In this document: in pieces, positions 7,279-15,270 of the stretch
Position numbering within the stretch: the stretch's first letter is position 1
Layout: each line of letters begins with the position of its first letter
Assembly (NCBI GenBank): GCA_009885905.1
Contig: VFJU01000001.1
Span: 1-28,262, forward strand
From: Verrucomicrobiota bacterium
GTDB taxonomy: Bacteria > Verrucomicrobiota > Verrucomicrobiia > Verrucomicrobiales > Akkermansiaceae
Reading direction: 5' to 3'
Length of the DNA stretch: 28,262 bases
Program-made: the position numbers and the translations under genes
Notes under the pieces: model-generated
Databases searched by the model: none
The model's input: the letters and a program-made list of their open reading frames with translations, nothing else
Told to the model about the DNA's origin: nothing

Positions 7279-8499
7279 TTACTGATAGCCTTTCGGGAAC
7301 GGATCAGGCTCGATAAGTTCCGATTCGAAGAGAATCTTTGCTTGGCCATCTTTCTGCCATTGACCAATGCGGGCCTTGCTCCAGAGGTGATGGTTTGCGT
7401 GGACCTTCACATAGCCTTCCGGGGCGTTCGTCAGCTCGATGCCTGGAGATGCGGCGGCAATTTTATCGATGTCGAAACTGTTCGCTTTTTCCACAGCTGC
7501 TTTCCATAACCAAGGGCCGAGGTAACCTGCTTGAGTGACGTCCCCGATTACGCTGCCCGGGCCATATTTTTCTTTGAACGCCTTGACGAATGCCGCATTG
7601 TTTGGATTGTCCTGACTCTGGAAATACTTCATGCACGAGTAAAACCCATCAAGGTTTTCGCCACCGATTCCGAGAACCTCGTCTTCGGTGACGGAAATGG
7701 TTAGAAGTGTTTGCTTGGCACTGTTGATTCCGGCTGCAGAGAGTTGCTTGTAGAATGATACGTTAGATCCACCGACGACGGCGGTATAGATCACGTCAGG
7801 CTTCTTCAGTTTGATCTTGTTGATTAGGGAGCCAAAGGAAGTGCTGCCCAAGGCATAGAACTCTTCGCCCACGACAGATCCCTTGAGCACATTTTCAATG
7901 TGCTTTCTGGCGATTTTCATCGAGGTTCGAGGCCAGATGTAATCTGAACCGACGAGGTAGAATGTCTTAGCTTTCTTCTCCTTGGCGATCCAGTCGAGAC
8001 CTGCTAGAATCTGTTGAGTGGCTTCCTGTCCGGTATAGATCACGTTCTTGGATTGCTCGAGACCTTCGTAAAACGTCGGGTAATAGAGCATCCCGTTTTC
8101 CTTTTCGAAAACTGGCAGCACCGCCTTACGGGAAGCGGATGTCCAGCAACCGAAGACGGTGCCGACCTTGTCGCTAACGAGCAGCTTTTTGGCCTTTTCC
8201 GCGAAGGTTGGCCAGTCGCTCGCGCCGTCCTCCTTGATGACCTTGATTTGGCGACCGAGAACACCGCCCATCGCGTTGATTTGGTCGATGGCAAGCTGTT
8301 CGGCCTGGATAGATCCAGTTTCGCTGATTGCCATGGTGCCGGTCGCGGAGTGCAGTTGGCCGACGGTCACCGTGTCATCGGTGACGGCAAGGCCGGTGGT
8401 GTTGCACTCGGCCGTGGTTGGTTTCGCCTGAGCGGTTGCGGTCGCTAGTGCGAGGCAGGCAACTTTTAGGAAGTGGTTACTGATTGATTTAATTTTCAT
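7279..8499 (-). CDS. urtA: Urea/amide ABC transporter substrate-binding protein UrtA
   Basis: This 406-residue periplasmic binding protein begins with a signal peptide (MKIKSISNHFLKVACLALA, predicted cleavage after TATAQA). The mature part contains VTVGQLHSATGTMAISETGS, INAMGGVLGRQIKVIKEDG and the block VFGCWTSASRKAVLPVFE, which are the conserved amide/urea-binding segments of UrtA/FmdD proteins. The end carries the segment KVHANHHLWSKARIGQW, typical of the family. The start is placed at the MKIK methionine; a longer frame from 8583 adds 28 residues ahead of the signal peptide and would cross the predicted promoter. It is the first gene of the minus-strand operon and diverges from the LysR gene. 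Urea is the likely ligand; short amides such as formamide are possible given fmdA downstream. Confidence 0.94.
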   Translation of the reverse strand: MKIKSISNHFLKVACLALATATAQAKPTTAECNTTGLAVTDDTVTVGQLHSATGTMAISETGSIQAEQLAIDQINAMGGVLGRQIKVIKEDGASDWPTFAEKAKKLLVSDKVGTVFGCWTSASRKAVLPVFEKENGMLYYPTFYEGLEQSKNVIYTGQEATQQILAGLDWIAKEKKAKTFYLVGSDYIWPRTSMKIARKHIENVLKGSVVGEEFYALGSTSFGSLINKIKLKKPDVIYTAVVGGSNVSFYKQLSAAGINSAKQTLLTISVTEDEVLGIGGENLDGFYSCMKYFQSQDNPNNAAFVKAFKEKYGPGSVIGDVTQAGYLGPWLWKAAVEKANSFDIDKIAAASPGIELTNAPEGYVKVHANHHLWSKARIGQWQKDGQAKILFESELIEPDPFPKGYQ

Positions 8500-8566
8500 G
8501 TTGTTGGATCTAATGTTTCGATCGGTGTTGAGAGAAGAAATGAGGGTCTCGCACCGCTGTGGATTT

Positions 8567-8583
8567 AGCTTGGCACGTGCCAA
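8567..8583 (-). promoter_or_regulatory. Candidate sigma-54 promoter for urtA, within a 16-bp palindrome
   Basis: The minus strand reads TTGGCACGTGCCAAGCT. The -24 box TGGCACG is perfect and the GC lies exactly 12 bp after the GG, but the -12 box has AA where TT is usual. The predicted start is near 8556, about 57 nt ahead of urtA. The same bases form the perfect palindrome CTTGGCACGTGCCAAG (8569-8584), so the site may instead, or also, be an operator for the divergent LysR-type regulator. Confidence 0.5.
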
Positions 8584-8597
8584 GGCGCGATTTTAGG

Positions 8598-8614
8598 GGT
8601 GAAATCATTTCACC
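8598..8614. promoter_or_regulatory. Palindromic operator candidate in the urtA/lysR intergenic region
   Basis: GGTGAAATCATTTCACC has perfect 8-bp arms around a central C. It lies between the two divergent genes, at about -50 relative to the predicted urtA start and about -100 relative to the predicted lysR start. It contains the T-N11-A geometry expected of LysR-type binding sites. The adjoining LysR gene is the obvious candidate to bind it; an NtrC-like activator is an alternative. Confidence 0.5.
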
Positions 8615-8679
8615 TCTGCCAGCCCGATAAACCTACGGGCGAAGGTAGATCGAGATCGCAAACCCAGAGTTCGCCTGTT

Positions 8680-8696
8680 TTGGCATGGCCTTTGCT
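8680..8696 (+). promoter_or_regulatory. Sigma-54 promoter for the LysR-type regulator gene
   Basis: TTGGCATGGCCTTTGCT matches the RpoN consensus YTGGCACGrNNNTTGCW with a single C-to-T change. GG (8682-8683) and GC (8694-8695) are 12 bp apart. Transcription would start near 8707, giving a leader of only about 8 nt to the ATG at 8715, or about 41 nt if the ATG at 8748 is used. Confidence 0.65.
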
Positions 8697-8714
8697 TAAA
8701 AACATCTGAACAAC

Positions 8715-9671
8715 ATGCTGAACAAAATTCACGATCCTGATTCAGGGATGCCCAAAGCCCCTGTGATCGACCTCGGGATTGTCGATTCCAAAAGACTTCA
8801 GATGTTTTTCGTATCGGTCCGTGAGGGCAGCTTTGCGTCAGCCGCGCAACTACTCTGCGTCAGCCCTTCTGCCATTAGCCATGCCATGAAGGCGTTGGAG
8901 GAGGATTTGGGTAGTGCCTTGTTCCGCCGCCTTGGTCCGCAGGTGAGACCCACGGCCGCCGCCATACGAATGATGCCAATGGTGGAAGAAATTCTTCTGG
9001 GGTTATCGACCATAAAATCTGAGCTGGCGCGGTTAGAAGGTCGCCTGCAAAATCTAATTTTCAGCCTGCCCATATCATTGGCAGGTCTGTTGCAAGCCGG
9101 CACCTTATCCACATTCCATGAATGCTTCCCACACGCCAACCTTGAAATGCACCTCAAAAGCGATCGTTTTGTTCGGATGGAGGAGTCGAAATTTGATTTT
9201 GAAATCGATTATTCATCGCACTCATCGGAAAAATTCGTGCGTCGAGAATTGATGGTGGAAAATCTTGGTGCCTATGTTGCGCCGTTTCATTTGCTGGGCC
9301 AAAAATCACGCGTCGCTGTTTCAGAAATCATCCAAAACTTGTTAGTTTTTCCCGACCACTTTACCTACGAAATGTTTCAGCAATCCGCCATCGTCGGTGG
9401 CCCGTCAAATTTGCGGAAGTGGATCCTGCCCAATCCGCTTACTGCAAGCGATCTGGCGCAACAGGGACAAATAATCGCCATTCTACCCGAGTGGGCGGTC
9501 ACTGGGCCTCTGCGGGAGGGAACGCTGGTCAAACTCGCTTTACCCGGTATTGAAATAAAGCGGACATGTTGCGCATTTTGGGATGCCAACCGGCCGCTGA
9601 CTTGGACGAGTGAGGTTTTCTTGAGCTTGCTCGCGTCCGATATTGAATCGCGGTCAAATACGCTTTCTTAA
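8715..9671 (+). CDS. LysR-type transcriptional regulator
   Basis: This 318-residue protein has the LysR winged-helix domain at about residues 26-85: LQMFFVSVREGSFASAAQLL, then VSPSAISHAMKALEEDLGSA and LFRRLGPQVRPT. The linker helix follows (MMPMVEEILLGLSTIKSELA), then a divergent effector-binding domain of about 200 residues. It is divergent from urtABCDE-fmdAB and lies upstream of the urease operon, so control of urea/amide use is the likely job. The effector cannot be told from sequence. Two ATGs are possible, 8715 and 8748; the shorter form would start nearer the usual LysR N-terminus. The preceding sigma-54 promoter is unusual for a LysR gene and suggests nitrogen-dependent synthesis of the regulator. 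Confidence 0.88.
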   Translation: MLNKIHDPDSGMPKAPVIDLGIVDSKRLQMFFVSVREGSFASAAQLLCVSPSAISHAMKALEEDLGSALFRRLGPQVRPTAAAIRMMPMVEEILLGLSTIKSELARLEGRLQNLIFSLPISLAGLLQAGTLSTFHECFPHANLEMHLKSDRFVRMEESKFDFEIDYSSHSSEKFVRRELMVENLGAYVAPFHLLGQKSRVAVSEIIQNLLVFPDHFTYEMFQQSAIVGGPSNLRKWILPNPLTASDLAQQGQIIAILPEWAVTGPLREGTLVKLALPGIEIKRTCCAFWDANRPLTWTSEVFLSLLASDIESRSNTLS

Positions 9672-9740
9672 TAGTCATTGAATTGGCATCAGTCGGTAGG
9701 CCCTTACTGAATGGTACGTAAAGAACTAAATAATATCTGT

Positions 9741-9760
9741 TGGTTTGTCGGTTGAAACCA
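9741..9760. promoter_or_regulatory. Inverted repeat upstream of the urease promoter
   Basis: TGGTTT and AAACCA form 6-bp arms around 8 nt (20 bp in total). The centre lies about 73 bp upstream of the start predicted from the sigma-54 promoter at 9797-9813, a suitable position for an activator of a sigma-54 promoter or for LysR. It shows no clear similarity to the palindrome at 8598-8614. Confidence 0.35.
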
Positions 9761-9796
9761 TGGCCTTTTGCAGGAGCATAGTTTTTTCATAATCGC

Positions 9797-9813
9797 TTGG
9801 CACGGCCATTGCT
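9797..9813 (+). promoter_or_regulatory. Sigma-54 promoter of the urease operon
   Basis: TTGGCACGGCCATTGCT matches the RpoN consensus YTGGCACGrNNNTTGCW at every position. GG (9799-9800) and GC (9811-9812) are 12 bp apart. The predicted start near 9824 lies 16 nt before the ATG at 9840 and excludes the in-frame ATG at 9768 as a translation start from this transcript. Confidence 0.75.
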
Positions 9814-9839
9814 CGGGCTCCATCGCCACCGACTTCTTT

Positions 9840-10118
9840 ATGAAAACTTTTCCATCTGTTACCCGTTTGTTAGTCTTTGCGTTCGGTCTTCTTCCCGCAA
9901 TCGCCTCCGCTCATCCCGGACACTACCATCCCGATGAAACCGACGAGTTTGATTTTCTCAAAGCGACCTTTTTTCACAGCCACGGAGCCGTCGACTATCT
10001 CCTCGCGGCGGTGGTAGTGCTGGGCTGCGCGTCGGCCTTGATTGCCGAAAAACCTGCGTTGCGGGTAGGGGCTCTTATCGCAGCTTTAGGCTCGCTGTCG
10101 CTGCTCCCTATTTTCTAA
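9840..10118 (+). CDS. Small HupE/UreJ-like membrane protein heading the urease operon
   Basis: This 92-residue protein begins with a signal peptide (MKTFPSVTRLLVFAFGLLPA, cleavage after IASA). The mature N-terminus is HPGHYHPDETDEFD, rich in histidine and acidic residues, followed by FFHSHGAVDYLLAAVVVLG. Both the AHPGH start and the H-x-G-x-D-x-L-L pattern recall HupE/UreJ nickel permeases, but the protein has room for only two transmembrane helices, against about six or seven in a full HupE/UreJ. It sits between the sigma-54 promoter and ureA, 12 bp from ureA, so it belongs to the urease transcript. A role in nickel binding or delivery is inferred from context and histidines. The start follows from the predicted transcription start; a longer frame from 9768 is less likely. 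Confidence 0.65.
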   Translation: MKTFPSVTRLLVFAFGLLPAIASAHPGHYHPDETDEFDFLKATFFHSHGAVDYLLAAVVVLGCASALIAEKPALRVGALIAALGSLSLLPIF

Positions 10119-10130
10119 CTACTTCTGTTA

Positions 10131-10433
10131 ATGCACCTTTCCCCACGGGAACAAGAAAAACTCCTCATCGTGGTTGCGGGCGATCTCGCCACTCGCCGCC
10201 GGGCCCGAGGCCTGAAGCTCAACTATCCTGAAACGGTCGCGTTCATCACCGCCGAGTTGCTCGAAGCCGCGCGCGACGGCAAGTCGGTCGCCGAACTGAT
10301 GAGCTACGGCACGACGCTGATCACCCGCGACGAGGTCATGGAAGGCGTCGCTGAAATGATTCACGATGTGCAGGTTGAGGCGACTTTCCCCGATGGCACA
10401 AAACTCGTCACCGTCCACAACCCCGTCCGATGA
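10131..10433 (+). CDS. ureA: Urease gamma subunit
   Basis: The protein has 100 residues, the standard UreA length. It opens [20 protein letters not shown] and includes [18 protein letters not shown], the SVAELMSYG segment and the ending [17 protein letters not shown], all family hallmarks. It is the small structural subunit of the nickel urease that splits urea into ammonia and carbamate in the cytoplasm. Its end overlaps ureB by 4 bp (ATGA), indicating translational coupling. ureA, ureB and ureC are separate genes, as in most bacteria and unlike the fused genes of Helicobacter. Confidence 0.97.
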   Translation: MHLSPREQEKLLIVVAGDLATRRRARGLKLNYPETVAFITAELLEAARDGKSVAELMSYGTTLITRDEVMEGVAEMIHDVQVEATFPDGTKLVTVHNPVR

Positions 10434-10747
10434 TTCCCGGAGAAATCATTACGCCTGCGGGTGCGCCAGACGTCGATCTGAATCCCGGTCTCGACACCGT
10501 GTCGATCGTGGTCGCTAACACCGGCGACCGCCCGATCCAAGTCGGCAGCCACTTTCATTTCGCCGAGGTCAATACGTCGCTTTACTTTGATCGCGCTGCG
10601 GCGCGTGGATTCCGCCTCAACATTCCCGCCGGCACAGCGATCCGCTTCGAACCCGGTGACACCCGCGAGATTCCGTTAGTCGCCCTCGCTGGGACGCGTG
10701 AAGTTTACGGCCTTAATAATCTCGTCAACGGTCCTCTCGACTCATGA
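10430..10747 (+). CDS. ureB: Urease beta subunit
   Basis: This 105-residue UreB starts [20 protein letters not shown] and carries the conserved [40 protein letters not shown] and [19 protein letters not shown] blocks. It forms the (UreABC)3 structural core with UreA and UreC. It overlaps ureA and ureC by 4 bp at either end. Length and motifs are normal for the family. Confidence 0.97.
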   Translation: MIPGEIITPAGAPDVDLNPGLDTVSIVVANTGDRPIQVGSHFHFAEVNTSLYFDRAAARGFRLNIPAGTAIRFEPGDTREIPLVALAGTREVYGLNNLVNGPLDS

Positions 10748-12465
10748 AACAAACCCGCGCCAATTATGCTGGCATGTTCGGACCCACCACGGGCGATCAA
10801 GTCCGCCTCGCCGACACGGAATTATTCATCGAGGTCGAACGCGACCTCATCGCCGAGTCGGGTGGTTATGGCAACGAGGTGAAATTCGGCGGCGGCAAGG
10901 TCATCCGCGATGGCATGGCGCAATCGCCGCTCGCGCTCGATGCCGATTCGCTCGATCTGGTCATCACGAACGCACTCATTCTCGATGCCGCGCAAGGGGT
11001 GATCAAGGCCGACATCGGCATCAAACACGGTCGCATCGTTGGCATCGGTCACGCAGGGAATCCGCTTTTGCAGGATGGAATCACGATGACCATCGGCGCT
11101 GCCACCGAAGTGATCGCGGGGGAAGGCTGCATCGTCACGGCAGGCGGCGTCGACACTCACATCCATTTCATTTGCCCGCAGCAAATCGAGCACGCGATCG
11201 CTAGCGGCGTGACCACTCTCATTGGCGGTGGCACGGGTCCGGCGCACGGCACATTCGCGACCACTTGCACGCCGGGTAAATGGAACATCCATCGGATGTT
11301 AGAAAGTGCCGAAGCATTTCCCGTCAACCTCGGATTTCTTGGCAAGGGGAATTGTTCGTCGCCCGAACCGCTTCGCGAACAAGTTCTGGCTGGGGTCATT
11401 GGTCTCAAACTTCACGAGGACTGGGGCACCACACCCGCCGCCATCGACACCTGTCTAACTGTGGCCGATGAGTTCGACATCCAAGTCGCGATTCACACCG
11501 ACACCCTCAACGAGGCAGGCTTCGTGGAAAGCACGCTCGTGGCATTCAAGGGCCGCACGATTCACACCTATCACTCGGAAGGTGCCGGCGGCGGCCACGC
11601 GCCAGACATCATCCGCGTCTGCGGCGAGGCGAACATCCTGCCGTCGTCCACCAATCCGACGCGCCCTTTCACGACTAACACGATTGACGAGCACCTCGAT
11701 ATGCTGATGGTCTGCCATCACCTCGACTCGCGCATTCCCGAAGATGTCACCTTCGCAGAAAGCCGGATCCGCCCGGAAACGATCGCCGCGGAGGATCGCC
11801 TCCACGATCTCGGCGCGATTTCAATGATGTCCAGCGACAGCCAAGCCATGGGCCGCATCGGCGAAACGATCACCCGCACATGGCAAACGGCGCACAAGAT
11901 GAAGGTGCAGTTTGGTAAGTTAGACGGGCCGAGCCATCCGGCGGCCGATAACTTTCGCGCCCTTCGCTACGTCGCGAAATACACGATATGCCCCGCGATC
12001 ACCCACGGTATCTCGCACGAGGTCGGGAGCATCGAAGTCGGTAAACTCGCCGATCTGGTGATCTGGAAACCCGCGTTTTTCGGCGTCAAACCCGAGACAA
12101 TTCTCAAAGGCGGTCTCATCGCCTGCGCGAATATGGGCGACCCTAATGCCTCGATCCCCACGCCGCAGCCGACGATGTATCGCCCCCAGTTCGCAGCCCA
12201 TGGTCGAGCGATCGCTGCGACTTCGGTCACGTTCGTGAGCGCGGCTTCGCTCGAATCGGGCGAACTCGATGGACTAGGTCTCAACAAACGTCTGGTCGCT
12301 GTGAAAAACTGCCGTGCGGTCACCAAGCACGATCTTCCATTCAACGACGCGCTGCCACAAATCAGGGTCGACCCTGACACTTACACGGTCACCGCCGACG
12401 GCGTCGAACTTCGCTGCGAACCCTTGTCGGTCCTGCCGATGGCGCAGCGTTATTTCCTGTTCTAA
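10744..12465 (+). CDS. ureC: Urease alpha (catalytic) subunit
   Basis: This 573-residue catalytic subunit holds the dinuclear nickel centre. All ligands align with the Klebsiella enzyme at a constant +5 offset: H139 and H141 ([11 protein letters not shown]), the carbamylated lysine K222 with H224 (GLKLHEDWG), H251 ([11 protein letters not shown]), H277 ([16 protein letters not shown]), catalytic H325 in the mobile flap (MVCHHLD), and D365 (SSDSQAMGR). It begins [20 protein letters not shown], a normal UreC start, and overlaps ureB by 4 bp. The enzyme should be fully active once nickel is loaded by UreEFGD, whose genes follow directly. Confidence 0.98.
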   Translation: MKQTRANYAGMFGPTTGDQVRLADTELFIEVERDLIAESGGYGNEVKFGGGKVIRDGMAQSPLALDADSLDLVITNALILDAAQGVIKADIGIKHGRIVGIGHAGNPLLQDGITMTIGAATEVIAGEGCIVTAGGVDTHIHFICPQQIEHAIASGVTTLIGGGTGPAHGTFATTCTPGKWNIHRMLESAEAFPVNLGFLGKGNCSSPEPLREQVLAGVIGLKLHEDWGTTPAAIDTCLTVADEFDIQVAIHTDTLNEAGFVESTLVAFKGRTIHTYHSEGAGGGHAPDIIRVCGEANILPSSTNPTRPFTTNTIDEHLDMLMVCHHLDSRIPEDVTFAESRIRPETIAAEDRLHDLGAISMMSSDSQAMGRIGETITRTWQTAHKMKVQFGKLDGPSHPAADNFRALRYVAKYTICPAITHGISHEVGSIEVGKLADLVIWKPAFFGVKPETILKGGLIACANMGDPNASIPTPQPTMYRPQFAAHGRAIAATSVTFVSAASLESGELDGLGLNKRLVAVKNCRAVTKHDLPFNDALPQIRVDPDTYTVTADGVELRCEPLSVLPMAQRYFLF

Positions 12466-12492
12466 CAATATTCCGCTTCGTTCCCTCCGCCC

Positions 12493-12924
12493 ATGCATAT
12501 GATCCAGCACGCTCTTGCTCCGGCCTCTGTTCTGCCTGATGCAATGCGGGTCACGCTCGTGGCGGAGCGCCGCCAATTTCTCAAGCGCCGCTGGCGGGCC
12601 ATCGCGGCGGACAGCACTGAATTCGGTTTTGATTTGGAGACCCGTCTCACGGACGGCTGTGTGATTTTCCATCAGAACGGCATCGACTACGTCGTCCACC
12701 AGTTGCCTGAGAAAGTCTACGAAGTGTTGATACACTCGCCTGCGCAGGCGGCGCTGGTCGCGTGGAAAGTCGGCAATCTCCACCTGCCTGCCGAGATTCT
12801 AGCAGATTCGATCCGCGTGCTTCAAGATGAGGCGATGGCCCAACTGCTTGAACGCGAGAGCTGGGCATTCACCGAGCCTGAGGTTTTATTTACGCCGATG
12901 AAGGCGGTGGCCCACGCGTCATGA
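12493..12924 (+). CDS. ureE: Urease accessory nickel metallochaperone UreE
   Basis: This 143-residue protein has the UreE two-domain layout. The N-terminal half includes RRQFLKRRWRAIAADSTEFG and RLTDGCVIFHQNG; the C-terminal metal-binding half carries WKVGNLHLPAEI, whose H97 corresponds to the nickel-binding histidine of the usual GNRH motif. The C-terminus (MKAVAHAS) lacks the His-rich tail of Klebsiella-type UreE, so it is a non-storage type with one interface nickel site per dimer. It begins 27 bp after ureC and overlaps ureF by 4 bp. Confidence 0.93.
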   Translation: MHMIQHALAPASVLPDAMRVTLVAERRQFLKRRWRAIAADSTEFGFDLETRLTDGCVIFHQNGIDYVVHQLPEKVYEVLIHSPAQAALVAWKVGNLHLPAEILADSIRVLQDEAMAQLLERESWAFTEPEVLFTPMKAVAHAS

Positions 12925-13586
12925 CGGCGGACCCATGGCTGTGGCTGCTGCAGGCCAATGATACTGCCTATCCGTCGGGGGCCTACGCGCACTCATTCGG
13001 TCTTGAGGAATTGGTTGAGGCCGGAGTGGTTAGCTGCGCGGAGGACCTGGAAAATTTCCTCACCCAGCAAATCCTGCCCGCGCTGCTCACTTTCGAGATT
13101 CCTTTTTTTGCCCGCGCGCATGCCGCGGCGATGGCGGGCGACGCGGAGGTTCTGCTAGCGTTAGATGCCGAGCTTGATGCTTGGCGGATTCCCGCCGAGC
13201 TGCGCGATGCGTCGCGCCGCATCGGTTCACAACGGCTCGATTTACTGCTGCAGCTCGATCCCACTCCGCTGGTGATTCGCCACCGCGAGCACTCGCCGCG
13301 CAGCCACCATCTGGTCGTCACGGCGTTAGAACTTTCTAACATTCCTCTGGTGCAGGCCGCGCGGGCGTTTGCGTTCCAGTCGATCGCCGGGTTCATCGCC
13401 TCGTCGATGAAGCTGATGCGCATCGGCCAGACCGCTTGCCAACTCATCGCCCGCCGCACTCTTGCCGCGCTCGGTGAAAAAATTGACGCCTCACTTTCCC
13501 AGCCAGTCGATGGCTGGTTCAATCCGCTTCTCGAAATCGCCTCACTCCGCCATGCCCGTGCCCATGCCCGACTCTTCATCTCCTAA
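12921..13586 (+). CDS. ureF: Urease accessory protein UreF
   Basis: This all-helical protein of 221 residues opens with [20 protein letters not shown], close to the family motif SDSALPVGGFSHSxGLE. It also has [20 protein letters not shown] and the segment [14 protein letters not shown] near the C-terminal part, which are typical. UreF bridges UreD and UreG in the urease activation complex and gates GTP hydrolysis by UreG. Its start overlaps ureE by 4 bp and its end runs 35 bp into ureG. Confidence 0.94.
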   Translation: MTADPWLWLLQANDTAYPSGAYAHSFGLEELVEAGVVSCAEDLENFLTQQILPALLTFEIPFFARAHAAAMAGDAEVLLALDAELDAWRIPAELRDASRRIGSQRLDLLLQLDPTPLVIRHREHSPRSHHLVVTALELSNIPLVQAARAFAFQSIAGFIASSMKLMRIGQTACQLIARRTLAALGEKIDASLSQPVDGWFNPLLEIASLRHARAHARLFIS

Positions 13587-14193
13587 ATCGAAACGCCCAT
13601 TCCGCCTCGGTGTCGGCGGTCCCGTCGGCTCCGGCAAGACGATGTGCGTGCTACGCCTCAGCCAATGGCTGAAGGATGAGATCTCGTTGGCGGTCATTAC
13701 TAACGACATCTACACGCGCGAGGACGCCGAGTTCTTGTTGCGCGAAGGCGTGTTGGCAGCCGATCGGGTCATCGGCGTCGAGACGGGCGGTTGCCCGCAC
13801 ACCGCGATCCGCGACGACACCAGCATGAACATGGCCGCAGTGATCGATCTGGAAACTCGCCATCCTGACCTCAAACTGATCCTCATCGAAAGCGGTGGCG
13901 ACAATCTATCAGCCACGTTTTCTCCTGAGTTGGTCGATGCCTACATTTACGTGATCGATGTCGCTGAGGGTGATAAAATCCCCCGCAAAGGCGGCCCTGC
14001 CATCCGCACCAGCGACCTGCTTTTGATCAACAAGACCGACCTCGCACCCTACGTCGGCGCGGATCTGGGCGTCATGGCGCACGATGCGAAACTGCAGCGC
14101 GGCAGTCGTCCTTTTCTGTTTGCAGATCTCAAATCCGAGAAGGGCAAAGACGATCTCCTAGCATGGCTCAAACATGAGTATCTATTCATCTAA
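13552..14193 (+). CDS. ureG: Urease accessory GTPase UreG
   Basis: This 213-residue SIMIBI-class GTPase has the P-loop GPVGSGKT at residues 23-30, the metal-binding CPH motif (81-83) in [13 protein letters not shown], the switch segment [15 protein letters not shown] (113-127), and [12 protein letters not shown] as the guanine-specificity motif. It drives nickel transfer to the urease active site with UreE, UreF and UreD. The start at 13552 (MPVPMPDSS) is chosen to match the family N-terminus; 13564 is also possible. A frame opening at 13462 adds 30 residues lying wholly inside ureF and is unlikely. The overlap with ureF is 35 bp. Confidence 0.95.
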   Translation: MPVPMPDSSSPKSKRPFRLGVGGPVGSGKTMCVLRLSQWLKDEISLAVITNDIYTREDAEFLLREGVLAADRVIGVETGGCPHTAIRDDTSMNMAAVIDLETRHPDLKLILIESGGDNLSATFSPELVDAYIYVIDVAEGDKIPRKGGPAIRTSDLLLINKTDLAPYVGADLGVMAHDAKLQRGSRPFLFADLKSEKGKDDLLAWLKHEYLFI

Positions 14194-14196
14194 CTG

Positions 14197-15030
14197 ATGG
14201 GAAATCATGTCTCAGGCTCGGCGCTCAAAGGTCATTTGCAGCTGCGTTGTGAAAGCCGTGCGGACGGAGTTCCGTTTATTTCCCAGCAGAGTTTCCGCGC
14301 GCCGATTCATATCAGTAAATCGCATCTCGATCAGGGGCATCTTGTGCAGAGCATCGTCAATCCGACGGCGGGATTTTTCGACGGCGACCGCTTGGAGTTA
14401 GATATCCACGTCGCGGCGGGCGCGAAACTGGTGCTCAGCACCCCGTCCGCATCGCGCGTTTATCGAACGCGCTCGGGCGCGGCTGCAGTGTGTTGCCAGA
14501 AATTTCGAGTGGCAGAAAAGGCATCACTCGAATGGATTGCGGAGCCTTTAATCCCCCACGCCGGGGCGTGCTATGTGCAGCGCACGGAGATCGAGTTGGA
14601 TGCGGCGGCGAGTTTGCTGCTGTTCGACTGGATCGCGCCGGGCAGGGTGGCGATGGGCGAGGTGTTTGCCTATCAGCATTTGCGGTGGGAGCTCGATCTG
14701 CGGTTAGACGGACAGTTAATGGCCCGCGAGCGCTATGATTTGCGCCCGGGCGATGCTAGTCTGGAGGCATTGCGTGCGAAGTTTCCCGCCGCGCATTATC
14801 TATCGGTCTACGCGGCGGGGGAGATGGCAGAAAACTGGCCAGCCGCCGCGCTGGACGCGCTCAATGGCGAGGACGTGTACCTCGGTCACGGTCATCTAAC
14901 AGGCGGCGTGCACGTCATCCGCGCCCTGTGCCGCGACAGTCTGAATGCGCGCCGTTTATTGGAGACGCTGCGCCTCCTGCTCTATCGCGCGTCAAGTCAG
15001 GTTCCTCCGACCTTGGGCCGAAAATCATAA
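14197..15030 (+). CDS. ureD: Urease accessory protein UreD (UreH)
   Basis: This 277-residue protein is a UreD/UreH scaffold, the part of the activation complex that docks on apo-urease. Recognisable segments are LVQSIVNPTAGFFDGDRLEL, the block LSTPSASRVYRTRSGAA, LEWIAEPLIPHAGACYVQRT and FDWIAPGRVAMGEVF. It begins 3 bp after ureG and ends the operon, giving the order ureABCEFGD rather than the ureDABCEFG order of enterobacteria. No clear terminator follows it before the repeat at 15050. The last 10 or so residues (SSQVPPTLGRKS) are not conserved. Confidence 0.93.
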   Translation: MGNHVSGSALKGHLQLRCESRADGVPFISQQSFRAPIHISKSHLDQGHLVQSIVNPTAGFFDGDRLELDIHVAAGAKLVLSTPSASRVYRTRSGAAAVCCQKFRVAEKASLEWIAEPLIPHAGACYVQRTEIELDAAASLLLFDWIAPGRVAMGEVFAYQHLRWELDLRLDGQLMARERYDLRPGDASLEALRAKFPAAHYLSVYAAGEMAENWPAAALDALNGEDVYLGHGHLTGGVHVIRALCRDSLNARRLLETLRLLLYRASSQVPPTLGRKS

Positions 15031-15270
15031 GAAGAAAGTAACTGTTCAGGTGCGAAAACGACTGATTGGCCAGCGAGTGCGGATTTGATGGAGTTCCATC
15101 AGGTTGATGCTTTGCTTGCGGGTGGTCATTTACAGCATGATCAAGAAGAGTCGGGATTTTCCAGTAATCAATGCGATGAGCAAATGATTGCTACTGGTTA
15201 CCTTTCTGACGGTTTGGATTTCACAGCGGCTAACTGCGAAGAAAATTTAACCGACGCAGAAGAAATTTCG
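15031..15270. other. Gene-free spacer between ureD and hisH with repeat remnants
   Basis: No gene with a recognisable family lies here. The stretch starts with copy B of the 60-bp repeat. A plus-strand open frame at 15085-15342 (85 codons, acidic, starting MMEFHQVDALLAGG) fills the remainder and runs into the convergent hisH 3' end. Its codon use is not absurd, but it matches no family I know and begins inside the repeat, so I treat it as a doubtful or decayed frame. Confidence 0.5.
15050..15109 (+). repeat. 60-bp direct repeat, copy B
   Basis: This copy has about 54 of 60 positions identical to 501-559 in the same orientation. A 1-bp insertion breaks the minus-strand frame that is continuous in copy A. 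Some weaker similarity continues for about 30 bp beyond the 3' edge. It lies 19 bp after the ureD stop, at the right-hand edge of the nitrogen gene block. Confidence 0.75.

Noticed and set aside
8500..8583. Longer N-terminus for UrtA
   Set aside because: It would precede a normal signal peptide and run through the predicted urtA promoter.
9768..9839. Upstream in-frame start for the HupE-like gene
   Set aside because: It would place the sigma-54 promoter inside the coding sequence and puts a polar, non-conserved extension before a clear signal peptide.
13462..13551. Longer N-terminus for UreG
   Set aside because: The extra 30 residues lie entirely within ureF and are not part of the UreG family.
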